A stretch of DNA of 64,000 bases from Tigriopus japonicus (Eukaryota > Arthropoda > Copepoda > Harpacticoida > Harpacticidae), in the NCBI GenBank assembly GCA_010645155.1, contig JAAGOF010000251.1, positions 4,873-68,872 on the forward strand, read 5' to 3'. Shown in pieces: positions 1 to 9,381 of the stretch. The notes beneath the pieces are model-generated. The model saw nothing but the letters and a program-made list of their open reading frames with translations, ran no database searches and was not told where the DNA came from. A program made the position numbers and the translations under genes. Each line of letters begins with the position of its first letter. The first letter of the stretch is position 1.

Positions 1-507
1 TTATTTAATTTGAATTCAACACGTAACTAAATGGTCTCTAAATATGGATTAAATAGTTTATCAAAAAATGTTGTACCGGTATTTTTAATAGGGTTTTAGT
101 TGTGCAACTTTTTCCCTGGGCCTAAACTCTGGAACTATGTAATGCAAAAAAATGCTAAAAAGCCATTCGGAATACTGTGTGGATTAACAAAACTGAATTT
201 TGCCACCAGTAACAAGATGGCGAGGCGAATGCTCCATTGCTGCGTCAGTGGTCTGTAGCCATTCCCTCAAACGATCAGCTAAATTTCAATTTAATCCTGA
301 CGAGAGCATTCCTGTCCCGTTTTTTACGAGAAACATCCTAGTTCCGTTTGGCACAATAAAAAACGTGCAAAATTTGCGGAACTCTTTTAAAACTAAATCT
401 GGTCAACGATTCAATAAAAAGAAGACGTTATTGAAGACAGGAAATTTATGCAAAAAATCAGTAAACTTAAAATAAGCAACTAGATGCAAACGACAAATAA
501 GCATAAA
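1..507. other. no gene recognised
   Basis: AT-rich flank. A short open frame at 200-475 has no recognisable motif and no AATAAA close behind it. Nothing else is seen. Confidence 0.4.
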
Positions 508-995
508 AGGTTCTTATGTTTTTTGTTGGGGATGCTTGCTTCAAGCATACTTCATCATTTGACTTCCACCCTTTTTGTCCTTGAGCAATTCTAAGAAGTT
601 AAGAACTTCTATTACGGCTTCTAAGCAGATGCTAAGTGAATGTTAGCTTCTGTAGAGTACATCAGTCATTGTGGTTTCTACTGGAAGGAACATAATTACA
701 CGTAACACACACATAATTAGACAGACATTCATTCAATCAATGAGACAAGCATATTAGCGGTCCAGGTTCAACAGAAACTGATCAAGCTTGAATGAAAGCA
801 CACCAATTTGGTTAACGCAAATGAAATGAAACTTATTTGAAATGCACAAACATAATAGTAGGGATAGAATGATATTTACATTTACAAGATTTTCCCAAAA
901 TTTAGTAATGTAATGCTTTAATAAGTTTATAAATGCAGTTGAAGCCAATATTGGAAGCATACTTGCATCATGCCTTTGCACAACCAAAACAAACC
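508..995. mobile_element. degenerate MITE-like element
   Basis: The left end (around 510-560, TTATGTTTTTTGTTGG then a CTTCAAGCATACTTC motif) and the right end (around 945-990, GGAAGCATACTTGCATCATGCC then CAACCAAAAC) are loosely inverted copies. Both resemble the ends of the better preserved elements at 9163-9379 and 13370-14327. Ends and target duplication are not clean, so the boundaries are approximate. Confidence 0.35.
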
Positions 996-1147
996 ACCAA
1001 TATTCAGTTAAGATGATATGAAACTACGTTTGCGGTTGGCAAAAAGGCATGAAAATAAGGAAAAATTGAATCCATCACAACAAGTGGCATTCAAGTTAAT
1101 AGTAATTTCAAATTCAGAGATTATCTTAAAATCAAATAAACAAAGTT

Positions 1148-1627
1148 TCATGGATAGGTATTGAAAAAATAAAACTGACAAAAAACAGAACAATGTAATT
1201 TTATAAATATATAACACAATATATAATAAAAACCTCTACAATACAGTAGAGGTTTTTTGATGCATGATTCTGCCATTTTTAGATGTTTATAACATAAAAC
1301 TAAGAATATAAACATTAAGTCCAATTCAGCAGTCTCCTGTTGATCAGCAAAACGTTTCAGAGGATTTAAACAAAAAAGAATTAGCACAGAAAATAAAAAC
1401 TCGCTTAGGATTCCGGATTCTAATTTTCGCTGGGTTGGTGATAGTTCTGTTTGTGACAAAATGCTGTTCCCATGGACCCAAAAAGGATTGCTGCGTAATT
1501 TGCTCAGGGATTTCTTTAGCAAGGAAGCGCCCTTGACTTTTACTTTAAGTCCTTGATCTACAACAGAGAGAAAGGGAAAGCCCCATTTTCTTCTTGTCTC
1601 ATGTACGAAATCGACTAGATCAGCCAT
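1148..1627 (-). CDS. possible ORF, resembles LINE ORF1 C-terminus
   Basis: An ATG-initiated 159-codon frame. Its first ~80 residues look coding: MADLVDFVHETRRKW, then a basic stretch with KLRSNPFW and the segment TELSPTQRKLESGI. The pattern 'KLRSNP...LTPxQRKLE' recalls the C-terminal region of ORF1 proteins of some non-LTR retrotransposons (family resemblance from memory, not a search result). The last ~70 residues are low-complexity and hydrophobic and probably non-coding. No reverse transcriptase is seen nearby. It may be a decayed retrotransposon fragment or a chance ORF. Confidence 0.28.
   Translation of the reverse strand: MADLVDFVHETRRKWGFPFLSVVDQGLKVKVKGASLLKKSLSKLRSNPFWVHGNSILSQTELSPTQRKLESGILSEFLFSVLILFCLNPLKRFADQQETAELDLMFIFLVLCYKHLKMAESCIKKPLLYCRGFYYILCYIFIKLHCSVFCQFYFFNTYP
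1228..1257. repeat. perfect 12-bp stem hairpin
   Basis: AAAAACCTCTAC and GTAGAGGTTTTT form a perfect 12-bp stem around a six-base loop, ending in a T run. It lies inside the weak minus-strand ORF and has no assigned function. Confidence 0.6.
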
Positions 1628-1639
1628 ATTCAATCTTAC

Positions 1640-2815
1640 AAAATTTAGAAATCCAATTCATTCCCAACACCAAACGTCAAACGGAGGTCTAAAATTCCCA
1701 TGAGGTCATTTAACATTTGGGAGTACTCCACCAAACGAGCAGATCTCACCCACTTCTTGCAAACATACATTTGATGACAAATAGTGGCAAAAAGTGAAAG
1801 GTCAGATAGCTCATGGTAATACGCCAAAAAAAATTGGAACGCATTGGACAAAACCACGCTTAGTTATTCGAAGTTCAATTAGAGGATCATGATTTATAAA
1901 AAATGTGACAGTTGATTTTTCTATCATTTTCAAGCGTCCAATTTAGAGGTGGTCTAATTCCCTACAAAACGAAGAAAACTCATCCATGGTGAAATTTGCG
2001 AATAAATATATTTTTACAAAAAAATAAGCATTTTTAAAGCTTTTATTTATTTCCAGTTTTTCAAATAGGGTAGGTGATGTTATTGGACGTGATGAAAATA
2101 TTCAAAAGGTCGGGAAGAAGGTCTTTAAGAAATTTGAAAGAAATGTTATAACGCCTTTGAACATGCTTCTGAAACTTCTTAGCGAAAACTAAAACATCAG
2201 AAAAAAATCGTCGAGTGTAGAAAAATTTAAAAACAAATATTGAGAATCTAGAAATTCAATATCCACATCAAGAAGAACTATGTTTGCCTATCCATGGAAT
2301 TAGCGCATTGCCATCTGAGTATGGAAAATAGCGAACCAACAATCTCATGGCTCACAATATTGCATCATCTTTCACTCCTTGTTTTTTTTTAAACGCCCAC
2401 TTGTTTTTTTATCGACCCATTACTAACAGTAATCCCTAATTAATACAAACCTTGATCAACAAATGATACTTCTAAAAACAAAAAAAAAATCGATTCGATG
2501 GATGCTCCCCAATTCACTTTGCTACATACAATTTGGTTCATTTTAGATTGAAATAAATATTATAGCACTTTTTGGGAATAAATTTTGTCGATCGTTTATC
2601 ATTTTTTAAAAACTCCTTTCTGTGGAGCCGGTTATAGAGTTAGAAAATCCCCATCATCTTTGCAAACACGGCTTTATCTAACCTTTAAAGCGTAATTGAC
2701 AGAGTCACTGGGTTTTTCTGAGCAATCACTAACCAGACTACCTTGTGTAGCTCGCCGACGTGATCGCGTCAGGTCAAAAATGCTCGACCGGCTCGGCCCA
2801 ATTTCTTTTCCGGGT
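1640..2815. other. no gene recognised; upstream of homeobox gene
   Basis: AT-rich sequence with only short open frames. The GC-richer part at about 2745-2820 lies just upstream of the TATA box and may hold proximal regulatory sequence for the homeobox gene. Confidence 0.4.
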
Positions 2816-2823
2816 CGGCTAAA

Positions 2824-2871
2824 TATAAAAGGGAACAGTTTGTCGGCGTTTGTTTAGTATCCAATCAGTTG
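2824..2871 (+). promoter_or_regulatory. candidate core promoter (TATA + initiator)
   Basis: A consensus TATA box, TATAAAAG, lies at 2824-2831. An initiator-like TTTAGTAT (A at 2856) is 32 bp downstream, and a close match to the arthropod TCAGT initiator (TCAGTTG, A at 2867) is 43 bp downstream. The first ATG after these is at 2920. The first spacing is the canonical one. Confidence 0.55.
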
Positions 2872-2919
2872 TTGACGTGAGCTCTGCTGCTAAGCCGCGG
2901 TACTCTTCTTTTAAATATT

Positions 2920-3592
2920 ATGGTTCTCGAGAAAGTAATACACTTACTAATAACCTACGTGATGCCTAACTTCAACATAACGTCGTTATTGTCAAGTACG
3001 TCGAACAGGACATTTAAATGCGAAATCAGGCCTGAACTAATACTTGATTTTCTTTTCTTCAGATTCGGTTTCGCCTGAAACTCAATGGTTACATGCAAGA
3101 TCCACAGCTGCGGAAAATAAAGCCTCGAGATCTTCCCCTCCGTCACAAACAGTTTTGTCAGATGAGCAACGCCTGCTTCAAACATATTTCCCAGTGTATC
3201 AACAATCAAGTGTACCCAATGGGTCTTTATATTCGTGCCATGTTGAAGACCATCTTCAGTCACATCATCGATCGCATCCAGTGATGTCATATGGTTATCC
3301 TCCATTTCTTCCCATGATGGTCCATGGATCTTGGAAAGGCTTGTGTCCAACTTCTTTACGTTCAAGATATTCAGACTATCAAACCAATTGTTTGAAGGAA
3401 GTGTATGCTGTGAAAAGATACGTGAATACAGAAGAAATGAGCGAATTGGCCTTGAAAACGGGCCTAACCCGTCATCAGGTAAAAACGTGGTTCCAAAACC
3501 GACGTTTGAAAGATCGAAAAGTGTCCAAAGCTTGCAATGCCTCTGCGGATTCGCAAGAGGAAACGAGTCGATGCTTATCAGTTGATGAGTAA
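2920..3592 (+). CDS. divergent homeodomain transcription factor
   Basis: Two-exon model: 2920-2995 and 3063-3592. The 67-bp intron has GTACGT as donor and a TTTTCTTTTCTTCAG acceptor, joined in phase 1. The product is 201 aa (187 aa if ATG 2962 is used). The homeodomain is residues 121-180 (3347-3526) with R5, L16, Y25, L40, W48, F49, Q50, N51 and R53; the recognition helix reads QVKTWFQNRRLKDRK. Departures are Y8 for F8, K17 for E17 and Y20 for F20. The spliced N-terminus reads MPNFNITSLLS, where FNITSLL resembles an Eh1 (Groucho-binding) motif, as in many NK-class repressors. The TATA box is ~95 bp upstream and AATAAA 35 bp downstream. Role inferred: nuclear DNA-binding repressor. Subfamily not identified; it appears fast-evolving. 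The start codon and first exon are less certain than the homeodomain exon. Confidence 0.75.
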
Positions 3593-3626
3593 TTTCTTGT
3601 TATATCTTACCTGTGCCTAGAATAGT

Positions 3627-3632
3627 AATAAA
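3627..3632 (+). promoter_or_regulatory. polyadenylation signal AATAAA
   Basis: Canonical hexamer 35 bp after the stop codon of the divergent homeobox gene, giving a very short 3' UTR. Confidence 0.6.
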
Positions 3633-4224
3633 ACATCTCCATACGAGAATTTGTACGGGCTGGATAGCCGGGACCGTTCTCGTAATCCAAATCACCATTT
3701 CCTTCTTTCTTTCTGAACGTTAGCATTCGGCAGGAGTGTTGTTATTTGTAAATAGACTGATTATGACCAAAACATCGATGTCGGGGAAACTTACGACTTA
3801 TGGTCATTACTACGGAACGGATTTTCGGATCTGAAATAAATTTACTATTTTATTCAGACAAAAAAGTTAGCAAAAACTCGGCCCCTTACCACTGCCAATT
3901 TATTTACTGATAAAGGAGTTAAGTGTCACATTGGGTCTAATTTTCAACAAAATATTGAATTTGGATCAACCAAATTTCTAAATCGTCAATGTATGTTTAA
4001 GTTTTTCAAAAAGGCTTGAGAGCAAAATATCGAAACAATTGAAACTTTTAAAATTAAGCAGCAATTTCACTAAAAATTTTATTCCTTAAAATACTAATAA
4101 AGATTATGTTACATACGCATATAAATATTTTTAAGTCCCCAAACCTTGAGATTTCAGTAAAATATTATGTCCCAACCCCTAGTCCCTATCATTCTGACAA
4201 ATTAAACAATACATCATTCATACT

Positions 4225-4800
4225 GTACACTGTTAATCTGAAAATTTCTTACTTAATCCGCTGTTAATTCGAAACTTTCCTACTTAATCCAATGTTAATC
4301 CGAAAATTTCCTACTCAATCCGATGTGAATCCAAAAATTTGCTGCCGGGTCCGATAATATTGCGAAAATTTGCCGCTTAATCTGATTTTAATGCGAAAAT
4401 ATAATGCTCAATCCGATATTCATTTGTAAATTTGATGCTGAATCTCATATTCAGCCAAATATTTTTTTTTATTTGGTCCTCAAACTGATCTCGATCCGAA
4501 AATTTGATGCTCAATCCACTACTTTTTTTTATCCGAAAGTTTGATGCTCAATCCATATGAATCCGAAAATTTGCTCAATCTTATATTAATACAGAAATTT
4601 AATGCTCAATCCGATATTAATCTGAAAATTTGTTGGTCAATCCGATATGAATCCGAAAAGTTGATGCCCAATCCGATTATAAATCCGGAAATTTTTGCGC
4701 AATCCGACATTAATCCGAAAGTTTGTTGCTCAATCCGATACATTAATTCGAAAAAATGCTGCTTAATCGAATATTTTTCTGAAAATATGTAGAAGAAAAT
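4225..4800. repeat. degenerate ~30-35 bp minisatellite
   Basis: Repeated variants of the motif AATCCGAAAATTTG followed by ATGCTCAATCCGATATT run through the interval, roughly 15-18 copies with variable spacing. The open frame at 4541-4792 is a by-product of the repeat (Asn/Ile-rich) and is not a gene. Confidence 0.75.
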
Positions 4801-4965
4801 CTGAAAAACTTAAGAACAAATTTTTATTCCTTGGTATTGGTTTTTAATCACACCCAATTTTTAACTTTTAATATTGTCATTGCAAAATCTTCATTCAGAA
4901 TTTTGGATTGTTCAAAAATTTTTTTGAAAGAAGGCAAAATAACCTGTTCAGCTTGAAATATTTGG

Positions 4966-6851
4966 TTGTTTTTTTTGTTTGTTTTTTTCTGGAGTCAGAA
5001 CACAGTTATGGAGCTGCGATCTGATAGAGGCTGTCTGCACTCTGGAGGATATCGCCGCTCCACTCAACAAGCATGAATTTGTACCTCACCCCTCGGGAAT
5101 GACCCCAGGCTTGCCATTTTAAGCCGTCAAGGGCCGTGACTATTGTTTATAACTTGATACCACAGGCCACTGGAACTCGGCAAGCCCGGGATTTGAACCA
5201 GGGATGTAGCGGACACGGGTAGTTATTTAAGGAAATTTTTAATTTCAATGGCATTCCATTTTCAGTGGTACCACACCATTGGCATAAGCCGTGGAAAGAA
5301 GGAAATGCATAAATTAAAATCTTCCCCCATGGAAAATGAGAGAAATGGCCTTTTTAGTTATGGCATGGTTTGAATCCATTTTCCTCCTTATCCAATCATG
5401 AGAAGGGTGTCTCCTTTGTAACACATTTTTGGGCCCCAATGTGTCCTTGATATGGAGCAAAGCTTAATTTCGATTTTGCACATCATAGACAATTTATTGA
5501 TTTAGAAGGCTTTGTTTATTGCAATCAAGAAAAGTTGAGAAATATAGGCTTCAATCTGCTATGATAACAATGATGAAGAGGAGCAAAATGTCCCTTGTGG
5601 ATAGTGCTTCAAGTGCATTAATTTGCTTAGTTGTTGTTTTGATAATTCTAATGAAAGCCTCTCTGATTTAAAATTACAAAAACTAAACAACTATAAAGTA
5701 AGGCAGTTTATTTATCATCAGAAATGGATTCACAATGGCAAACAATGCAAGACAAAAAAAGGAGATAGGAAAGTCATGGTGGTCAAGAAACAAGACTTGG
5801 AATGGAAAATGTTGAACAATGAACTCAAAATCACAACTGAACCATATTCACATAGTTTTGTTACAGAACTTTTAGGACAACCTTTCAGATGATTTTCATT
5901 GATGTGTTGGATACTGAGTGCACTGTGAAGATTTTTTATGCATGGAAATTGTTTGTACACATGGCACATTAGATGAGTTTGATGTTTGTGCTCTCTTTGA
6001 TGTATAAGTGACATTTTGTCCACAGGCCTGTGATTTGGTCACTTTTAAAGCACACAATCAGCAAAAGAACTGATCAATGATCACATTGTTCAGGCTTCAA
6101 TAACTTAGATTCTTCAAAATCCTTTGTTATATGTTCTTCACTTGGTCATTAGTGCACTTTATCTCATGCACATTTTTGTTGGCATGAAATACTTGGCCTA
6201 AAAAAAGTGGAAGGCCAACACAATATTGTTCATTTGGTGATTGCAATCTTGATGTGGAGGATTTCTTGCAAGAAAAAAGGGGTTTGCAGAATGATATTCA
6301 GGATTGCACACAATGACACATGATAAGCACATGATCAACGAGGAAATGCCAATCTACCACAATAACATCATCTCAGATGTACCAAACTGATCCAAATTAA
6401 TCACCAATAGATCCAGGATGTAAAAGTCACTTTCACAAACTAAACAAACATGCTGTGCCTTGAATATCCTTGTCCCTTCTTGTGTTGAGGTAGTGATACT
6501 CATACATCAAATTAAACTCAAGTCAAGAAATTGGCCAAGGATCAGTTAATTACAAACATCAGTACAGTTACACTGTAAGGTAATAATGTAAGGCCCTACA
6601 TTCAGGAGATGCCCTTCTCATGATTTTAATCAAGGGGAAAACGATTCAAAACACGTCCTAACTAAAATAACAATTTCTGTAATATTCCATGGGGGAAGAT
6701 TTTTATTTTTGCATTTTTTTCTTCCGAAGACTTAAACCAATGGTGTGGTACCACTGAAAGTGGAATGCCATTGAAATGAAAAAAATCTGGAAATAACTAC
6801 CCGTGCGGATAGTTGGCGAGTGCTCAACCGCTACACCACGACTGCTTGCCT
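4966..6851 (-). mobile_element. tRNA-derived SINE, split by a DNA transposon
   Basis: The SINE runs on the minus strand: head at 6850-6810, then 5213-5179, body to about 4990, and a T-rich tail (A-rich on the minus strand) to 4966. With the 5214-6809 insertion (element plus one target copy) removed, the head is 76 nt. It has a perfect 7-bp acceptor stem (GGCAAGC/GCTTGCC), an A-box-like TGGTGTAGCGG and a B-box-like GGTTCAAATCC, so it is tRNA-sized and tRNA-arranged. The body (about 4990-5178) is shared with the SINE at 14805-15261. ATATTTGG occurs at both edges (4958-4965 and 6852-6859), a probable 8-bp target duplication. Confidence 0.75.
5214..6805. mobile_element. non-autonomous Chapaev-like (CMC) DNA transposon
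   Basis: 1592-bp element with imperfect terminal inverted repeats of about 125 bp (5214-5340 and 6680-6805), both starting CACGGGTAGTTATTT. The 4-bp target CGGA is duplicated at 5210-5213 and 6806-6809. Termini starting CAC with a 4-bp duplication are the known hallmark of Chapaev elements in the CMC superfamily. The interior has only short frames (for example 5623-5892) and no transposase motif, so mobility would need a partner elsewhere. It interrupts the tRNA-like head of a SINE. Confidence 0.75.
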
Positions 6852-7319
6852 ATATTTGGGTGTTAGTTAAAAAACCTAAACATTTTTACGGAATTTACTG
6901 AAATAATATGCAAATATTTGGCCTTCAAAAGCCAAATCTTTTTGGCAGCTAAACGTACAAACCATGAGACAAGAAGTTCAAACAATTCTCTCAATCCACG
7001 CCATGTGGAGCAACATTTGTCACGATATCAAGACCATTAATGGCAAAAAAGGTGGTCCTAGTGCGCTTTAATAAAAGAGCACAATCATAAAGTGGGCCAT
7101 GAATGCATCCACGAGTGAAAACGATAATATGTCAGTTTTGGCCAAACTAAACGTTGTTCCTCATATGTTGATTCAAATTGGGGACTGCTTATGGGCCTGC
7201 AATGAGTTATGGGTGAATAAATAAGTAAACTTGCTGTAAGATTGACGTAATAACGCTTATAGAATGAAAAGGAATTTGAGTTATAATCCATGCCATGGTC
7301 CAGCTTATAATAACAAGTT

Positions 7320-7545
7320 ACAATTCGAGCGGACTAAAGTGTTAACGGCAACGCACAAGTGCTTCCTCAGATATCGTGGGTTCTAGCCCTGCTGTTGGAA
7401 AATAATTTTGAGGAAGCCAGAATTGCCGCGCGTACTAACGTGTCAAGTTGCTGAACAGAAGTTTGTTTAGCAGAAGTGCTTCCCCAGACGCCCTAGGTTA
7501 TGGTCGTGTTGTAGGAAGAGAAAAAAAAATCCAGTTGGAATCTCT
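7320..7545 (+). repeat. degenerate tRNA-like SINE fragments
   Basis: Two decayed segments share AGTGCTTCC-CAGA followed by a B-box-like region (around 7357-7400 and 7425-7500), the second followed by a short A run at 7521-7530. The second resembles the tRNA-like head at 15480-15562 in opposite orientation (GCCAGA-T-GCC, then GTGCTTCCCCAGACG). Boundaries are uncertain. Confidence 0.4.
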
Positions 7546-7764
7546 CCATTCTCTTTTGAGCAGCGTTAGTCTGTCCAAAATAGATGTATGTTAACGGTTA
7601 TCTCCAAATTTTTGGAATTCATAAGATCTCATGGGATTGGCAGGGTGTTGCCCCCTTAAAAGAATTAGATGGCGTACTTTATTACTGTACTCTTTGATTG
7701 CAGTTTTCTAAGTAGGCTCATAGGTAAAATGCGAATATGTACAGTAAATTTAGACTTTCTATGC

Positions 7765-8006
7765 CAGGGTTCTGCAACAAATTTTAAGCCAAAGCTGACC
7801 AAACTTGATGTCGTTTAATCTGGGGCCTACCAAACAGAAGCTGATGGGTACAAGGGCCCACAAATAGCCAATCACAGAGCTGTGAGCTCACGAGAAGAAT
7901 ACCATGAATGGCTTTTGTGCCCACTATTTTGGTCTTTCCACGTGGTTCCCAGGCCTATCAAAAATTGCCATTTGACCCACATGTGGGCCTAGGCCAATTG
8001 TCCCCT
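7765..8006. mobile_element. degenerate hAT-type MITE
   Basis: Starts CAGGGTTCTGCAACA, close to the hAT terminus CAGGGGTCGGCAACC, and ends near TGTCCCCT. The internal phrases GGGGCCTACCAAACAG and GGGCCCACAAATAGCC match the reverse complement of the well-preserved element at 28009-28238. It is an old copy of the same family. Confidence 0.6.
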
Positions 8007-8009
8007 CTA

Positions 8010-9160
8010 TGTACTCTACTTTTTAGGAAAAAAAATGTTTTCTTTAATTGTATTTTATGAAGACTTTTGTTGAGCTTTGCGATTATTTGATCCAAAGAGC
8101 AAAATTTGTTTCCAAGCCCTTTAATTCTTGAAATAATCTCCACATTTCTATTTTGTTGGAGGAAAAAAACTATCTTAAAAAGAGCGGTAGAACATTTGAA
8201 GTTGAAAAAACGCTAGTTTTTTCTTAAATTGTATTTTTTTCTCAATTATTTCTAGGCTTGCAAACCACTTTCGTTTCCGAACTACAACAAATCCTCGTGT
8301 ATTGACGAAAATATTTCAACATCATCTTTTGATCTTAAGTAATAAAAACACATTCAACCAATAAAAATGCTACGCGTATTAGAAGCATGAAAGTGTAATT
8401 GATTGGGTTGTATTAAATTTTGTTTACATTCAACTATACCACAGAAGGAAAATAAAAGGCGCCAACAAATAACGTTATACCTTTAATTTCTTTTCTTAAA
8501 GCTCATTCATTTAATCAGGGGTAGCCAAACCAATACGAATTTTCCTTTAAAACACGTTCGATGTGATGAAATCTTTTGGAGGAAGTGACCAATCGTCAAC
8601 CCTCCAGAATTTCTTCTCTGTAGGGAAACAACCTTTTTCAGCGTAGCTGCGTTGAACAAAAACAGGTGACAAATTCCTAACATTTCCCACGACAATGAAA
8701 CGTCACTTGTTTTTGAGAATGAAATCCCAATTAGTTTAAGAGCATCAGGAATCAGGAATTAGTCGCGAGATCGTTGACAGTTGTTAAGTTGTTTGACGAA
8801 TGAGAGCTCAATTCCGTCAATTAACACGTCCCTGCGTAATTTTAATCCATTTGAATGTCTTCATGACGATCAACTCCAAGCGGGCCACGTGATTCAAAAC
8901 TTTGACGTCTTGAAATTCCCTGTGGTCTTTTTCTGATTGCCATGGGGAATCCCATCCTTATTGGCATAAGGATAATTTGTACTTCCTTGGTACTTTCAAA
9001 AGATCTATCCTCTGATTCTCAAGTCAACACGCCAAAGTCTTGGGCATTATGGAAACTTTAATTTGTAGTAAAGAAAGAGCAACAACGCTTGATTGTCAAA
9101 TGACTGAAAAACTGGAATTTAGCATAATTATAACTTTCTAACCAACCCTAGACATAGTAG
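8010..9160. other. no gene recognised
   Basis: AT-rich DNA with only frames shorter than 65 codons. No repeats or RNA genes are visible. Confidence 0.4.
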
Positions 9161-9162
9161 TA

Positions 9163-9379
9163 GGTCATATGTTTTGTGTTTTGGAACACATACTTCAAGC
9201 ACGCTTCATTAATTTACTTTCACCATTTTGGGGTCTTTTTAAAGCTCTCAGCCTTCAACAATAAAGTTATATGAATTTTAGCTTCTACGTAATAATGCCC
9301 TAACAGGCTAAAAATATGCTTAAATTCAATATTGGAAGCATGCTTGTGGCGTGCCATGATGGAAACAAAGCATATGAGC
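9163..9379. mobile_element. 217-bp MITE with TA duplication
   Basis: The ends are inverted: GGTCATATGTTTTGTG on the left and, read inward from the right, GCTCATATGCTTTGTT. Each is flanked by TA (9161-9162 and 9380-9381). A CTTCAAGCACGCTTC motif sits inside the left end and GGAAGCATGCTTG inside the right. It is the same family as 13370-14327 and probably 508-995. Confidence 0.6.
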
Positions 9380-9381
9380 TA

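Noticed and set aside
2955..3365. 136-codon minus ORF over the first homeobox gene
   Set aside because: It is antisense to the homeobox exon and has no motif; the plus frame has the homeodomain.
4541..4792. 83-codon Asn/Ile-rich ORF
   Set aside because: It is a translation of the degenerate minisatellite; the residues repeat with the DNA unit.
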